NCBI GenBank assembly: GCA_006503535.1
Contig: QYRS01000013.1
Location: 1,550,001-1,614,000 of the forward strand
DNA: 64,000 nucleotides
Direction: 5' to 3'
Origin: Arthrinium phaeospermum
Lineage: Eukaryota > Ascomycota > Sordariomycetes > Amphisphaeriales > Apiosporaceae
Shown: piece after piece, positions 11,573 through 23,261 of the stretch
Numbering within the stretch: position 1 is the stretch's first letter
How the letters are laid out: each line of letters opens with the position of its first letter
Notes under the pieces: generated by a model
Seen by the model: only the letters and a program-made list of their open reading frames with translations
The model's database searches: none
What the model was told of the DNA's origin: nothing
Made by a program: the position numbers and the translations under genes

Positions 11573-12155
11573 GGTTGCGGTGCTCCGGTTGTTCTCGGGA
11601 GGCGCGGTCTACGGCAGGTGGTTATCGTCGTGACGGATCGCGGTGGTGCATCCGTCTGGGGGTGGAAATAGTTGATAGTGGAAGAGTTGTGGTTCCTCGA
11701 TCAGCGCACGCTAGATTGGGTATATGATGGTCCGGAAGGGGATGTGTGAGTATACGTGGATGCCGTGTATGGCGTTGACAAGCATCGGTCGGGTGTCGCT
11801 TTCGGGCTGTGCTGGTGACCTTGTCTCAAAAATATTGATGGGTACGTATGCCCACCCATCGCGAACCCTTGCAGCTGGGCGCTGGCAGGCTGGCCTGGCG
11901 CTGTTCCAATTTTTAGGGGGCCATGCATTAGCAGAGGCTGCAGGTGCGCTATGATGCTGAATGTCTCGCTTCAGCTGAGCTTCCTTATCGTTTATCGCGG
12001 GAGGCGGGAGAGCTAGAGCCTAACCTTACTGCTCTCTCTACAGTAACCCCTCTAACCCCTAACTAACCCCCTTCATGTCAAATGAAAGCTTGGCCATGAT
12101 GTACATGTATTTATCCTCATTATACGGAAGAACCCCTAGGAAGTTTATTTATATC
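11573..12155. other. ILM1 upstream region and telomere-like tract
   Basis: About 580 bp upstream of ILM1 up to the left LTR of the AT-rich element. It contains the presumed ILM1 promoter and, at 12043-12072, a tract of irregular CTAACCCC units. No gene seen. Confidence 0.6.
12043..12072. repeat. Short degenerate telomere-like tract (TAACCCC units)
   Basis: The strings TAACCCC, CTAACCCC, TAACTAACCCCC follow one another within 30 bases, similar to the CCCTAA complement of the TTAGGG telomere repeat used by filamentous ascomycetes but not in exact register. It lies about 85 bp outside the left LTR. Low-copy chance occurrence is possible. Confidence 0.35.
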
Positions 12156-12347
12156 TGTTAGCAAGTAGAGTGTTTGCTTATAAGCCGTATTAGTTAATAT
12201 AGTCGATTAAATATTAGTAGTTAACATTTTAATATTTTTATATATATTTAATATAGTCGTTTATTTAAAATATATTAAGGAATTTTTATAATTAATATAT
12301 ATTATATAACTATAATTTAATATTTTAAATATTAATATAATAATATC
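12156..12347. repeat. Left long terminal repeat
   Basis: Begins tgttagcaagtagagtgt and matches 18052-18240. Its outer 30 bases keep several TpG and CpA dinucleotides that are TpA in the right copy, so the outer edge is less mutated than the inner part. Confidence 0.8.
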
Positions 12348-13217
12348 TTTTAATTTAATTTAATTAATTAAAAAGCTTATATTTACTTATTAATTTCGAT
12401 TAAATATTTAATACGGTTTATAATACTTTTTTTAAAACGAGGAAAAAGGTTTTAATTTATTTTATTAATTAACGGAATTAATTAATAAATATAATAAAAA
12501 TAAATAGCGAAAATATTATTTAGTTTAACTTAAATATTTAATATTATTTATTTTTTAAATTTTATTTACTTAATTTAATTTTTAAACCTCGTCCGTCGAC
12601 TCCCGCCGTATCGGAGGAAAAAAATATAATATTCCTTATCGCGAAATAAAACGAGTTTATTAATATTTTAAATATTTTTAAACGAAATTACGTTAAAAAA
12701 GAGAATAAATTTTAAAAAAAGTTTATTAAAGTATTTAAAAACGTAAATAATATTTACCGCTTATTATATAATAAAGTTTAAACGTTATATAATAATAATA
12801 AATTAATTTATTTAAAATATATTAAAAAAGTTTAATAATTTAAAAATTAAATTATCGTATTAATAAGTAATAACTTTAATATTATATCGGTAAATATTTC
12901 GATATTATATAAATAATAAATTATTAATTTTAAAAAAAAAATCGCTATTTTAAAATATAATTTATAATAATTAAGCGATATTAACGATATTCCGTTTTAT
13001 TACAATTCTATTAAGGTTAATAGTTATTTTAAAAATAAAAATCGATCGCGTTATTATTAATTCGAATTATCGAGTCGGGTTGTAATAAAATAAATAAAAC
13101 GTTAAAAGTATTAAAAAAAGTTAAAAAAAAAAAGATAAAAAAAAAGGAAAAAAAGAAAAAAGATAAATAAAAAAATACGAGAAATTCTTTCTTTTTAAAT
13201 ACAACGATTCCGACCCG

Positions 13218-13250
13218 AATAATTTTTTTTTTTTTTTTTTTTTTTTTTTT
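13218..13250. repeat. Poly(T) tract
   Basis: An uninterrupted run of roughly 30 T inside the AT-rich element. Probably a by-product of extreme base composition and slippage; no function inferred. Confidence 0.7.
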
Positions 13251-16200
13251 CGTTTTTATTTTTTTTATTCTTTTTATTATTTAAATTTATTTATTATTAC
13301 GAAGCTTATTATAAAAAAAGAAAGTCGATAGAAATTAAATAGAAAAAGTTCGATTTTAATTTAAATAAAAAGAATTATTTTATCGATATTTTTAATTAAG
13401 AATTTTATAGCGAGAGTTTTTAAAGAGTATTTATTATTATTAACGTTATTAAAAAAATTAAATTCGTTAAAATAAATAATTTAAAATTAATAACGATTAT
13501 TATTAATATTTATAAATAAACCTTATTAAAACTCGTTACGAATATTAAAAAAGGTTTAAAAATAATAAAAATTTTTAATAAAATTTACGCTTAATTAAGT
13601 AAAGTATATTTATAAAATATATATAAAACGTTTATTAATTATAAATATAATTAAAAAAACCCGATTAAGTTTATAATAAAATAATAAAAATTAGTAAAAA
13701 ATTATTAAATTTCGAGGATAAAGTTTAATAAAATTTAAAAAATTATTTTATTTATAATTATTATAAAAAATATTAAAAAATAAAATAAGTTTATATTTAA
13801 ATATTTATATTATATTAATAAACTTTTTTTTTAAAAAATTATAAATAATTTTATCGATAAGTTTTTTAAAAAAAATTTTAATATCGCTTTTAATAAAAAA
13901 AGTAATATTTATAATATTAAAAGGTATAAAAAAGAGTGTAATAATAAAAAAAATTAATAAAGTACACGTAAACCTTAATAAAACGCTAAAAAAAGCCTTT
14001 TATATTATAAATATAATAAATATATTAAAAAGAATTATTTTAACCCTTTAAAAAAAAATTAAAAAGAAAAAATTAAAAATATATTTATAATACGTATTAA
14101 TTAAATATTAATATACCTTTTAAATTAAAAAATATTAAATATAATTTAAGCGTTTATATAATAAAAATATTTAATATAAATATTTTAAATAACTTTATCG
14201 CTTATTATAATAAAATTATAAAATAACGAGATATTAATATAACTATTAATTTTATTTTTAATAACGATAATTTAATAAATATTAATAATTAATAAGTTAT
14301 ATATTAAAAATAATTTTATATTTATTATTTAAACGGATATATATATTTTAATATTACCCTTAATAATTTAAAAGTTATATTTTTATTTAATATTAATATT
14401 AATATATATAATTAATAACTTTAATAATTATATTTTTAAAAGTATTATTAATATCGTTTTAAAAAGCTTTAAAATTAATATTAATAAAGGATTAATTTTA
14501 ATTTTATATATTAAAATTATTATTTAAAAAGTTATTAAATTTAATAAGAATATAAAATAAATTAAAATAATATACGGTTTATATATCGCGAATTTCCCTT
14601 TTAAAATTTTATTAAGAAAAAAATAATACCGTAACGGCGGATATTTAATAAACCGGTTTTTAATTAAAAAAAACAGTAAATATATTATTTTTATTAATAT
14701 AATTAAAAAAGGGTTTTTTTTTAATAATATAATAAATTAAAATTATTAATAATTAAATATTAATTATTAAATTAATAATTAATTATTTAAATAATATAAA
14801 ATAAGGTCGATTAAATATTTAATATTTTAAATTTAATAAATTAAAATAACGAAATTAAAAAAGAATTTATAAAAAGAGTTATTTTTTAATATTATCGATT
14901 ATATTATTTAAATTATAAAAGATTAATTTAAATTATTAAACGAATAGTTAATATTCCTTTAAACTTTAAATTAATTAAATCGTTTATTTATAAAATATAT
15001 AATTATATTAAAATTAAAAAGGTTATTTTAAAGGAATTATAAAGATTAATAGAATATATTAATTAAATTTTATAGTATAATATAGGATTTATTTTATTAA
15101 TTTTAATTAATAAAAAGAAGTATTTTTTAATAATTATTAATAATAAATTTAAAAATCGAAGGTATAATAATTATAAAATTAAAATTAAAATCGGTTAAAA
15201 TTTTTATAATTATATATTAAATTAATATAAAATTTATTAATAATATTAATAAATATAGTAATTTTTTTTTATTAAAATTATTAAAATCGATAAAAATAAA
15301 AAGTTTAATATAAATAAAATAAAAAAGTATATTATTAAAAAAGGTATTAAATTGATTTAATTATTATTTTATAATTAATATTAAAATAATAAGGCCGAAA
15401 AAAGTATCGATTTCGTTTAAAATATTTATAAGGTAATATACGTATAAAATAATATTTTATTATATTTTTAAAATTAGATTATATAATTAACGATTTATAT
15501 TTTAAATAAAATTAATTAATTAATTATTAAAATAACGTTTATAGAAAAGTTTATTAAAGTTTTTAATTTTTATAAGTTAATAATTTTTAATTATTAAAAT
15601 TTATTTATTATTAAATTTAAATATATTATATTTATTAATAAAATTTATTATATTAAAAGTAAAAAAATAAAAGCTCGTAATATAAATGCGGTATTTTTAA
15701 GGTATAAAAGCGATATTAATTATATTGTTTAATTATTAAATAATAGCCGGTTTTTAATTATATTATATTTAATTATATATAAAAGTATTATAATAAATTA
15801 AAAAAAAGTAATAAAAAATAAAAATTTAATTAAATTTTTATTATATATTATTTAAAAGAGATTACGTTATTAATAAAAATTAATTATATATTAAAAATAA
15901 AAATAATAATATAATTAATAGTAACGTTATTAATTAAAAAATAATTAATTTTATAAATAAAGTAAATTTAAATAGAAAATATTTAAATTATATTTTATAA
16001 TAATAATATTTTTTTATATTATAATATAATTAATAACCCTTAAAACGCCGATTAAGTATATTATAATATAATTATTTTATTATTAATAAACGAATAAGTA
16101 TATTATAATATAAATATCGATTATTTTAATATATATTATAATATAAAAATATTATTAAATTATAATAAAATAGTAGCTTTTTTTTAAAAAGGTAAAAAAA

Positions 16201-18051
16201 ATAAAAAAAATTTTAATATTTTTTACGATATTAATAATAATTTTACTAGTTTAAGAAATAATATATAAAAAAGATTAAATAAATTTTATAATAAAATTAT
16301 ATAAAGATTAATAAAAAATTTAACGGAAAACGTTATTAAAATTTATATTAATACTTTTTTATTAATATATTATATTTTTTAAAAAAATATTAACGATTTA
16401 ATTTTTAAAAAAGTTATAGCCGATTATAAAATAAAGTTATAATAAAAAGTTATATTTATTAAAATCGCGAAAAATTTTAAAAGAGGTATTTTTATTTTTA
16501 AGTATTTTAAAAAAGTATTTAATAATTATTTAATTAATAATAAATAGATATTAAAAAAAAGTTTTTATTAATAAGAGAATTTAATAAATTTAAAATATAT
16601 TATTATAAAAAAATTCTTTTAATAAAAAAAAGTTAATTATAACGAAATTTTAATAATAATAATACGAGTAGCTTTTTAAAAAATATTAATAACGTTAATA
16701 GTTTTATATAAATAATATATTATATAAATTAATTTTATCGCGATATATTTAAATAACGATTTAAAAAAACGGATATTTATAAAATAATTCTTATTATTAA
16801 AAGAATATTTTTAAACGTACTCGAAATAATAAGCGAAATATAATTATAATAAAAATTTAATTATTAAATTATTATAATTATTTTACGGTTTAAAATAATT
16901 AAGAATTATTTAATAATAAAAAGTATGTAATATTTTTATTAAATTAAAGTTTAATTCGGTTTAAATTAATAATATTATTTATTATAATAAAATTATTAAA
17001 AACTTTATTTTATTATATATAAATAATTTTTTATTATATAAATTTAATTTAAATTATTTAAAATAAATTACCGCGTAAATTAAAGATAAAGTTTTTATAA
17101 GCGATTTAAATAATATTAATTAGTTTTTAAAAATTAAAATCGTTAAATTAATTTTAATTAATAATATTCGTTTTAATTAATAATAATATTTATAAAAATT
17201 ATTAAAAATTTTAAATTTCGAGAATATAAAATTAATTAATACGTTAATAGTATCGAAAATATATTAAATAGTTATTAAAAATAATAAAAAAGCGATTAAT
17301 AATAAATTAACGGAATTTATAATTATTATTAAAATATACGCGTATATAATATATTAAAAAATTTAATTTAACGTTTATTATATCTTTTTAAGCTCGATTT
17401 ATAAGAAATTTAAATAAAGTTTAAAGGATTATTTTTAAACGCGTATTTAAATATATTATTAATAATATAAATTATATTATACGGTATCGAAAATTCGATT
17501 TAAATTATTTATATTATTAATATAACGATATCGGCTTATTTATAGTAATTAATATTAATTTTGCCGACGATATATTAATTATAAAATTAATTATAAAATA
17601 CGTAATATTTATAATAAATTATTTAATTATTTAAAAATCGAAACTTTAATCGAATATAACGTTATTTTTTATAAAAATAGAATACGTTTTTAAAAACGCT
17701 TACGCGATAAAAATTACTTAAATTATTTTATTTTTAAAAAAAATTAACTCGATATTTAACGAAAGTATTACGATATTAATAAATAATATTAAATCGATAT
17801 TATAAACGTAAAATATTATAATAAATAATAAATAGTATTATATACACGTATATTATAATTACGTTAAAAATAAAGTTTTTATTAAAAAGATTAAATTAAA
17901 ATATATAAAGTTAAAAGAAAATTTAATAAATAGTTTTATTAAGTTTTTAATAAAAGCTTAATTTAAAGTATAATTAAATCGCTTAAAATTAAAAAAGTTT
18001 TAAAGAAAAAGCGATTTATAATAACTTTATTATAAATTAGTTAAAAAAGCG

Positions 18052-18240
18052 TATTAATAAGTAAAGTATTTATTTATAAGCTATATTAATTAATATAGTC
18101 GATTAAATATTAATAATTAGCGTTTTAATATTTTTATATATATTTAATACGGTTATTTATTTAAAATATATTAAAAAACTTTTATAATTAATACACCATT
18201 ATATAACTATAATTTAACGCTCTAAATGCTAATAATATCA
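18052..18240. repeat. Right long terminal repeat
   Basis: Starts tattaataagtaaagtatt, the RIP-type counterpart of the left LTR start, and ends gctaataatatca. Its outer third keeps CpA and CpT that are mutated in the left copy, a mirror image of the gradient in the left LTR. Confidence 0.8.
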
Positions 18241-18660
18241 CCGTTAATCGTCTAAAAATAGCCGAGGATCAAGTGTGAGGCTCCATGTCTCCAACTGCTT
18301 CACCTTTGCCATAACTCTCAGTTCATCTAATATACTCTCTGACTTGGGATGCGAAGTTGCGTGAAAGCTATCAGTGTCCAATATTTGTGTACTGCGGGGT
18401 CTCTCCCTGGAGGTTGACGGGAATGGCTGCTGTCAAAGACCTGAAGTTCGTCTGAGCCCAAAAGGTGGGGGTTTCCGGCGGCGCAAATCAATTGACTTCG
18501 AACCCGTTGCTGCTGCTCGGGGAATCAACAAACAACAACGGTCGAAAATCAAGTCATGCTATGACCAGAACCTACTGAAGCCTATATTGACCTGGTCGCA
18601 CTTTGAGAGAAATATAACCCCCCTTTCTCCTTCTGGTCCCACGACCTCACTCTGCCCACC
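18241..18660. other. Promoter/leader region of the prenyltransferase gene
   Basis: About 420 bp of normal base composition between the AT-rich element and the next gene. No separate gene is supported. The end is CT-rich (CCCCCCTTTCTCC), consistent with a fungal 5' leader. Confidence 0.5.
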
Positions 18661-20013
18661 ATGGAGCTCCAAAAAGCGAGGCACGTGCAATATTTCCAGC
18701 GCTGCTACACCACAGTCCTGCCATCCTTCTACACGTCCATGGACAGCAATCGCTTGCTCCTAGGCTACTTCACCCTCGCCGGGCTCGACCTTCTTTCGTC
18801 GCCCTCCTCTGCTTCAGCATCGGCCAGTGAAGGCAGTGCGCCCACGCCTCCCCAGTCTCTGGTACCTGCCGCGGATCGGACCCGATTGCGCGACTGGGTG
18901 CTAGGGCAGCAGCACCGAAATGGGGGTTTCTGCGGCAGTCCCGGCCATGTCCAGCCCGGCACCGTAAAGCGAGGTTGGAACGAGGCAGTCCCGTACCCGG
19001 CTGTTAACGACACCGAGAACGTGAGCCTGCCCGGGACATACTTTGCCCTGCTCACCCTGGGGCTGGTGGCAAATGAGGACGCAGACAGCGTGGCAACGGC
19101 GTTTCGGGGCGTAAACAGGATAGGGACGCTACGATGGCTCAAGAGACTGCAAAGACCTGACGGCAGCTTTGGCGAGGTCGTCAATGCGGACGGCTCCATC
19201 TCCGGAGGCCGGGATATGCGATACTGCTACATGGCGGCGACAATACGATGGGTATTGCGTGGAAATGAAGTAGGAAAGGACCTGGATATCGATGTCGACG
19301 GCATGGTGCAGCACATTCGAAAGAGCCAGGCTTACGACGGCGGGTTTGCCGAGAGCCACATGGGCGAGAGCCAGGCAGGCTATGCCTATTGCGCCGTTGC
19401 CGCGCTATCCATGCTGGACCTCACAGCGGCAGATGCGGACAAGCCAAATCGCTATCTGCAGGCCGGAATTGCCAATACAGCCGCGATGATACGCTGGCTC
19501 GTATCTCGGCAGATTGTGTATACGGGCATCGAGGAAGGTGATAGCGACGAAGAGGAAGAAGAAGAAGGGGAAGGCAAAGACGATACGCCCGCAGTACCGA
19601 CCTCGGAGATGGCATCGTTGAGTGTCACGAGCACGGTATTGGGCGGGTTCAACGGTCGCCCAAACAAGGTCGCGGATACATGCTATGCCTGGTGGGTAGC
19701 CGGTGCGCTTCATGTCTTGAGCGATGCTCTTCCCGAAGTCGCGAGTCTGGACAGGGCATCTGGCCGCGAGTTCCTGCTGCAAAAGACGCAGAGTGATTAT
19801 GGGGGCTTTGGGAAGGATGCTGGGTCGCCGCCAGATCTGTTCCATTCGTACCTAGGGCTGGCAGCCCTTGCTACAATGGCTGGGGATAAACCTGAAGAGG
19901 GCTTAGGCCTGTTCGACGTGCGGCTCTGTCTTGGAAAGGAGGCGGCCTCTAGAGTAGACCGGGCAAGGCAGTTCTGGGCCCCTGCCTCGGAAAGCGATAC
20001 CGCGGACGCATAG
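18661..20013 (+). CDS. CDC43: Geranylgeranyltransferase type I beta subunit
   Basis: Single-exon gene of 450 aa starting at ATG 18661 (CCACCATGG). It shows the alpha-alpha barrel repeats of prenyltransferase beta subunits: NGGFCGSPG, PDGSFGEV, YDGGFAE, LGGFNGRPNKVADTCYAWW and DYGGFGKD. Zinc ligands are visible as Asp339 and Cys341 (VADTCY) and His395 (LFHSYLGL). Partnered with the shared alpha subunit Ram2, the enzyme adds geranylgeranyl to CaaL-type cysteines of Rho/Cdc42 GTPases in the cytosol. An acidic insert of about 20 residues (EEGDSDEEEEEEGEG, about 291-305) splits two repeats, and an Ala/Ser-rich loop sits near 46-60; both look like surface insertions. The type I beta assignment over farnesyltransferase or Rab GGTase beta rests on overall resemblance and the N-terminal KARHVQYFQRC. 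Confidence 0.9.
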   Translation: MELQKARHVQYFQRCYTTVLPSFYTSMDSNRLLLGYFTLAGLDLLSSPSSASASASEGSAPTPPQSLVPAADRTRLRDWVLGQQHRNGGFCGSPGHVQPGTVKRGWNEAVPYPAVNDTENVSLPGTYFALLTLGLVANEDADSVATAFRGVNRIGTLRWLKRLQRPDGSFGEVVNADGSISGGRDMRYCYMAATIRWVLRGNEVGKDLDIDVDGMVQHIRKSQAYDGGFAESHMGESQAGYAYCAVAALSMLDLTAADADKPNRYLQAGIANTAAMIRWLVSRQIVYTGIEEGDSDEEEEEEGEGKDDTPAVPTSEMASLSVTSTVLGGFNGRPNKVADTCYAWWVAGALHVLSDALPEVASLDRASGREFLLQKTQSDYGGFGKDAGSPPDLFHSYLGLAALATMAGDKPEEGLGLFDVRLCLGKEAASRVDRARQFWAPASESDTADA

Positions 20014-20333
20014 AACAGAATCGAAGAAATAATCAAAGAGATTACAAAGCGTACATGGTCATTCTTCCCAAATCACGTCTCGCGAGATTCATGACTAGCC
20101 CGCTAATACCTTACACCAGTGACAAGAACTACAGCGCTCCCGGTATGTATGTAACTTCCAACACAAGAACTGCAAGAACTGTCTGTATCAGACCGGCCTA
20201 GCTCTCGATCCCGTCGGAGTCTCACTCCTATCTGCCCCTGAACCATGTGCTGATCTTCCAACACTCAAAGCGACCGAATTACCATGGAATTCCCACCGCT
20301 TGCCTGGCCCAGAGTCAGAAATCTACCGACTAC
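20014..20333. other. Intergenic between convergent genes
   Basis: About 320 bp between the stops of the prenyltransferase gene (+) and the SnoaL-like gene (-). Holds 3' untranslated sequence only, as far as can be seen. Confidence 0.6.
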
Positions 20334-20861
20334 CTACACCAGCGTAATACCGAGCCATTTCTGCGCCTGCATCATTGCCCACAGCGGGAACGTCATCTTC
20401 TGGTACGTCCGCCGCATCTCGAGCTCGACAATGTACCACTCGCCGTCGATGCGGCGGTAGCGCTCGTCGTAGAAGCCGCCGCCGCGGATCTCGGCGAGCC
20501 CCCAGGGCAGCTGGGGGAAGAGCAGCTGGTCCTCGAAGCCGAAGCGGGCGCGCACCTCGTCGTCGGCCACCTGCTCGAAGTGGCCGAGGCCGATGTTGTG
20601 CAGCGTCTGCAGCGGCGCGAAGAAGGGCTCGAAGAAGCCGACCCACGGCTTGGGCCCCTCGAAGACCAGCGCGGGGCCCTTGGCCCCGAACCGGATCGGC
20701 GCGCCCTCGTGGTCCAGGTAGCGTAGTGGGAGCTGATCGCAGTCTGGTGGGTACACGTCGCCGGCGTAGAGATGCCACTGCTTGGTGTCGGCGTAGTAGC
20801 CGTACCGCGCCTTCTTGCGCGTGATGGCGTCGATCACGTCGGGCGGGGGAAGAGGTGCCAT
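20334..20861 (-). CDS. SnoaL-like (NTF2-fold) protein
   Basis: Single exon, 175 aa, starting MAPLPPPDVIDAITRKKARY. The pattern of an N-terminal helix with RKKARYGYYADTKQW, a central stretch PALVFEGPKPWVGFFEPF followed by TLHNIGLGHFE, and a C-terminal sheet segment (GFYDERYRRIDGEWYIVELE, MRRTYQKM) is that of SnoaL-like/NTF2-fold proteins, some of which are dehydratases or polyketide cyclases (scytalone dehydratase-like). His in TLHNIGLGHFE is a candidate active-site residue. No polyketide synthase or other pathway enzyme is nearby, so the substrate cannot be inferred. Strong GC bias in the third codon position supports real coding on this strand. Fungal genomes hold many stand-alone members of unknown role. 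Confidence 0.8.
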   Translation of the reverse strand: MAPLPPPDVIDAITRKKARYGYYADTKQWHLYAGDVYPPDCDQLPLRYLDHEGAPIRFGAKGPALVFEGPKPWVGFFEPFFAPLQTLHNIGLGHFEQVADDEVRARFGFEDQLLFPQLPWGLAEIRGGGFYDERYRRIDGEWYIVELEMRRTYQKMTFPLWAMMQAQKWLGITLV

Positions 20862-21715
20862 GATGTGTTAGTGTTGGGATGCCCGTATAAATGACAGGTG
20901 GACAACTCTGGGGGTGCTAGATTGCGGTACGGGAAATCAATTTTGGAAAAAGGTCTCGTATTTCTTAAGCAGATCTAGCTGCTGTCACTCTTCAAGATAA
21001 AGCGACACTACAGAAATTATAATGCCTCGAGTGTGAACCGGCCTATGGATGATCGGCCATACAATTATGTGCACCATGATCCCCCGCTTCTCGGCCCTCG
21101 GGCTTTAGAGTAGCCACGACAGAGGATCTGCTGTATCGAGCATGATTGAAGCTTATGGATCGGATCATCCGATAGGGATCTGTACCGTGTTACGTCGTAT
21201 ATCTGGTTTGAGCAACTATGCACGTATGACAGGAGTCGTGAGACACTTGCTGCCTTTACTATTTATGATTCTTCAAGCTTACAACGTTCCCTGGGAGCAT
21301 TCTTTAGGTACTATTACTACGGAAATAGTAACTACGGAAATAGTAGGTCCTCTTCCTGTCAAAGCGGTTTTTGGTTGCTTCCGTTTCCAGCTCTTGACTG
21401 AACTCCTTGCTTCTTCGCGTCGGCAATGATGAGAAAGATAGCGATATCGATGATGGCGTCTGAGCAGATGATGGTGGCTGGACAGCTAAGGCTCTTGTGA
21501 AATCCCAAGCGCCAGAGCTGTACGACAAAAAGAAAATCAGATCCGTCCGGCACATGATGCTGGCCAAATTCTTCATCGTGTCCAAACACGTTCGTACTCT
21601 TGTGTCGCAGGTAGAAGTTGACACAGAGCGACGTAGCCGAGGTAATACCTCCTTGGCGCTACCACCCCTGGTTCCCCTATACGGTGCCTCCTGGCGCCGG
21701 ACAGCTTGTTGACAT
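20862..21715. other. Intergenic; contains a perfect 15-bp tandem duplication
   Basis: About 850 bp upstream of the SnoaL-like gene and downstream of the first 2EXR gene. The unit actacggaaatagta occurs twice in tandem at 21316-21345; the first copy with its left flank also forms a CTATT/AATAG inverted repeat. Open frames on the minus strand (21304-21624) overlap each other in different frames and match nothing known to me. Confidence 0.55.
21316..21345. repeat. Tandem 15-bp duplication
   Basis: Two perfect head-to-tail copies of actacggaaatagta. Confidence 0.9.
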
Positions 21716-22549
21716 TTACCACCAATAATCCTCTCTCTCTATCAGTACCCAGCCAGAATTGGACATGACATTGACAACGCGCAGCTCGTCGTCCCAATAT
21801 CCATCGTACTTCCGTCTCCAGCGGTCGGTTGGGTTCACATGTACCGAGATCTTCGGGCGGGACGGGATGGCTTGGAGATACGAGTTGAACAGGGGGAAGG
21901 CATCCAGCAGCTGGTCGACGCCGCCTGGCAGGTTGCTGCCGCGGAGTCCGGCGTCTTCGAACTCGATCTCCTTGAGGTTGGGGCAGAGCTCCACCAGGAG
22001 ACCTACCGCACCAAAGCTGCCGCCGCCCTGGCCACTGCCATCGCTATCAGGGTATGGGTAATACTCCTCCCACTGCGGCCATGCGAACGAAGCATGACGA
22101 AGGAAGCGTAGTTTCTCGGCGCCAGTAGTCGGGAGGATGGTCTCGGCAAGACAGTATGGGTCGGCGAGGTGCAGGATGTTTTCGCCATAGAGGATGCCGA
22201 CGGCTTCATTATAGACACGCTTGCTGGTACGGAGAATGGCGACGCTGAGGGGGCTGTCTCGTTCCGATGAATCCTCATCAGAACCGCCGATGGAGAGACT
22301 CCAACCCTCGGCGTCTTCGGGGGTGCTGAGAAGTTCAAGGTACTGCGAGGAGGAATTTCAAGTTAGTCGTGGCTGGGACGCAAAGTGAGCGATGGCAACC
22401 CCGTCAAGCAAGGCAGGAACCCTCTACCAGAAAGATAGGTATACGCTGCTTTCCCTTTTCTTTCTGAATGGATGGGATCTACTTACAATCTTGTTTCTGA
22501 TCTCGCCGGGGAGGTCAAACCAACCCAGTGCTTTCTTGGCCTCCGCCAT
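21716..22549 (-). CDS. 2EXR/F-box-like domain protein, copy A
   Basis: Exons 22487-22549 and 21716-22342 with a 144-bp intron (donor GTAAGT, acceptor CGCAG), 229 aa. The start MAEAKKALGWFDLPGEIRNK carries the LPxEIRNxI motif that opens the fungal-expanded 2EXR/F-box-like family; the second exon continues YLELLST. Further family marks are ILRTSKRVYNEAVGILYGEN (residues about 66-85) and LVELCPNLKEIEFEDAGL. The role of these proteins is unknown; those with true F-boxes recruit substrates to SCF ubiquitin ligases. A paralogue with the same exon 1 length, intron phase and motif order lies 0.7 kb upstream on the same strand, so the pair arose by tandem duplication. The Gly/Ser-rich loop SDGSGQGGGS is specific to this copy. 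Confidence 0.8.
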
Positions 22550-23261
22550 CGCCGAAAGGGGCTGACTGTGCGACAAGAGAGCTCTGGCTTTTTCAGCGCA
22601 TTACGACCCAGGGTTATAGCAATTGTGCAACAGTGCTGTTCCAAAAAGAGATGCAAGCCAGAAGGAAAGGTCTGCAAGAGTGTGTGGAAGAGCAGGAGGG
22701 GTGGCAGATGAAGGTTGGGTCGGTCTGTGGAAGGTGGTGGCCGACCACATTTGACGAGGGGCCGAATAAAGTGTTTGGTCGGATCGCAAACCCTGCCGGC
22801 GTCGAGGTGAGTTCAATGTGTCCTTGTTCAGCTTGCTTGGCCTACAAATAAACTAACATGACATTCACAGCAGTACCATTCGTGTTAAGTTTGACAGGGC
22901 CCTGGTGCGTGCCATTTCTTCTTCTTAATTCGCTCCCAGTTTCCGGTCATAGTTTTCCCATCACGTCCACTATCTGATAACCATATAAACGGTTAACGGA
23001 GTAGCTGGCCATAGCGACTTGGAATAACCGTCCTTACTTCTCGCGGTAGGTGGTCCTGAGTTGAAAGGATTAGTCAAATCATGCGCAGCACAGTTGAGCT
23101 TTCCAATGTCATATCAGTCACAGCAGTTCATTTGGCGATAACAACGAATCCAGAACAGTCATTTTCCAGGCATCTTTCAAAGGGTTCTGCAACCTATGCC
23201 CCAACAGCCGGTATGTTCTTGCAATGACTTCCTGACTGGCCCAGTACCGTTCTGGCATGAG
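22550..23261. other. Spacer between the two 2EXR paralogues
   Basis: About 710 bp with no supported gene. I looked for a third decayed paralogue (the GWFDLPGEIRN motif) and saw none. Presumably promoter of copy A and 3' end of copy B. Confidence 0.55.

Larger units (their letters stand above)
12156..18240. mobile_element. RIP-degraded LTR retrotransposon (AT-rich block)
   Basis: A 6.1-kb block of extreme A+T content with sharp borders, no usable open frame, and near-absence of CpA and TpG dinucleotides, the classic result of RIP. Its two ends are direct repeats of about 190 bp (12156-12347 and 18052-18240). Where I can align the two copies the differences are almost all C/T or G/A transitions plus a few small indels. 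The left copy begins TG and the right copy ends CA, as in LTRs. No clear target-site duplication was found; atatc precedes the left LTR and also sits at the right end, but may belong to the LTR itself. A possible reverse-transcriptase remnant (FADDILI) lies at 17560-17580 on the + strand, in a Copia-like position near the 3' LTR, but superfamily is not settled. Confidence 0.85.

Noticed and set aside
12156..18240. Centromere or mitochondrial DNA insertion as the explanation of the AT block
   Set aside because: Direct terminal repeats and transition-only differences fit a RIP-mutated transposon; no mitochondrial gene sequence is legible.
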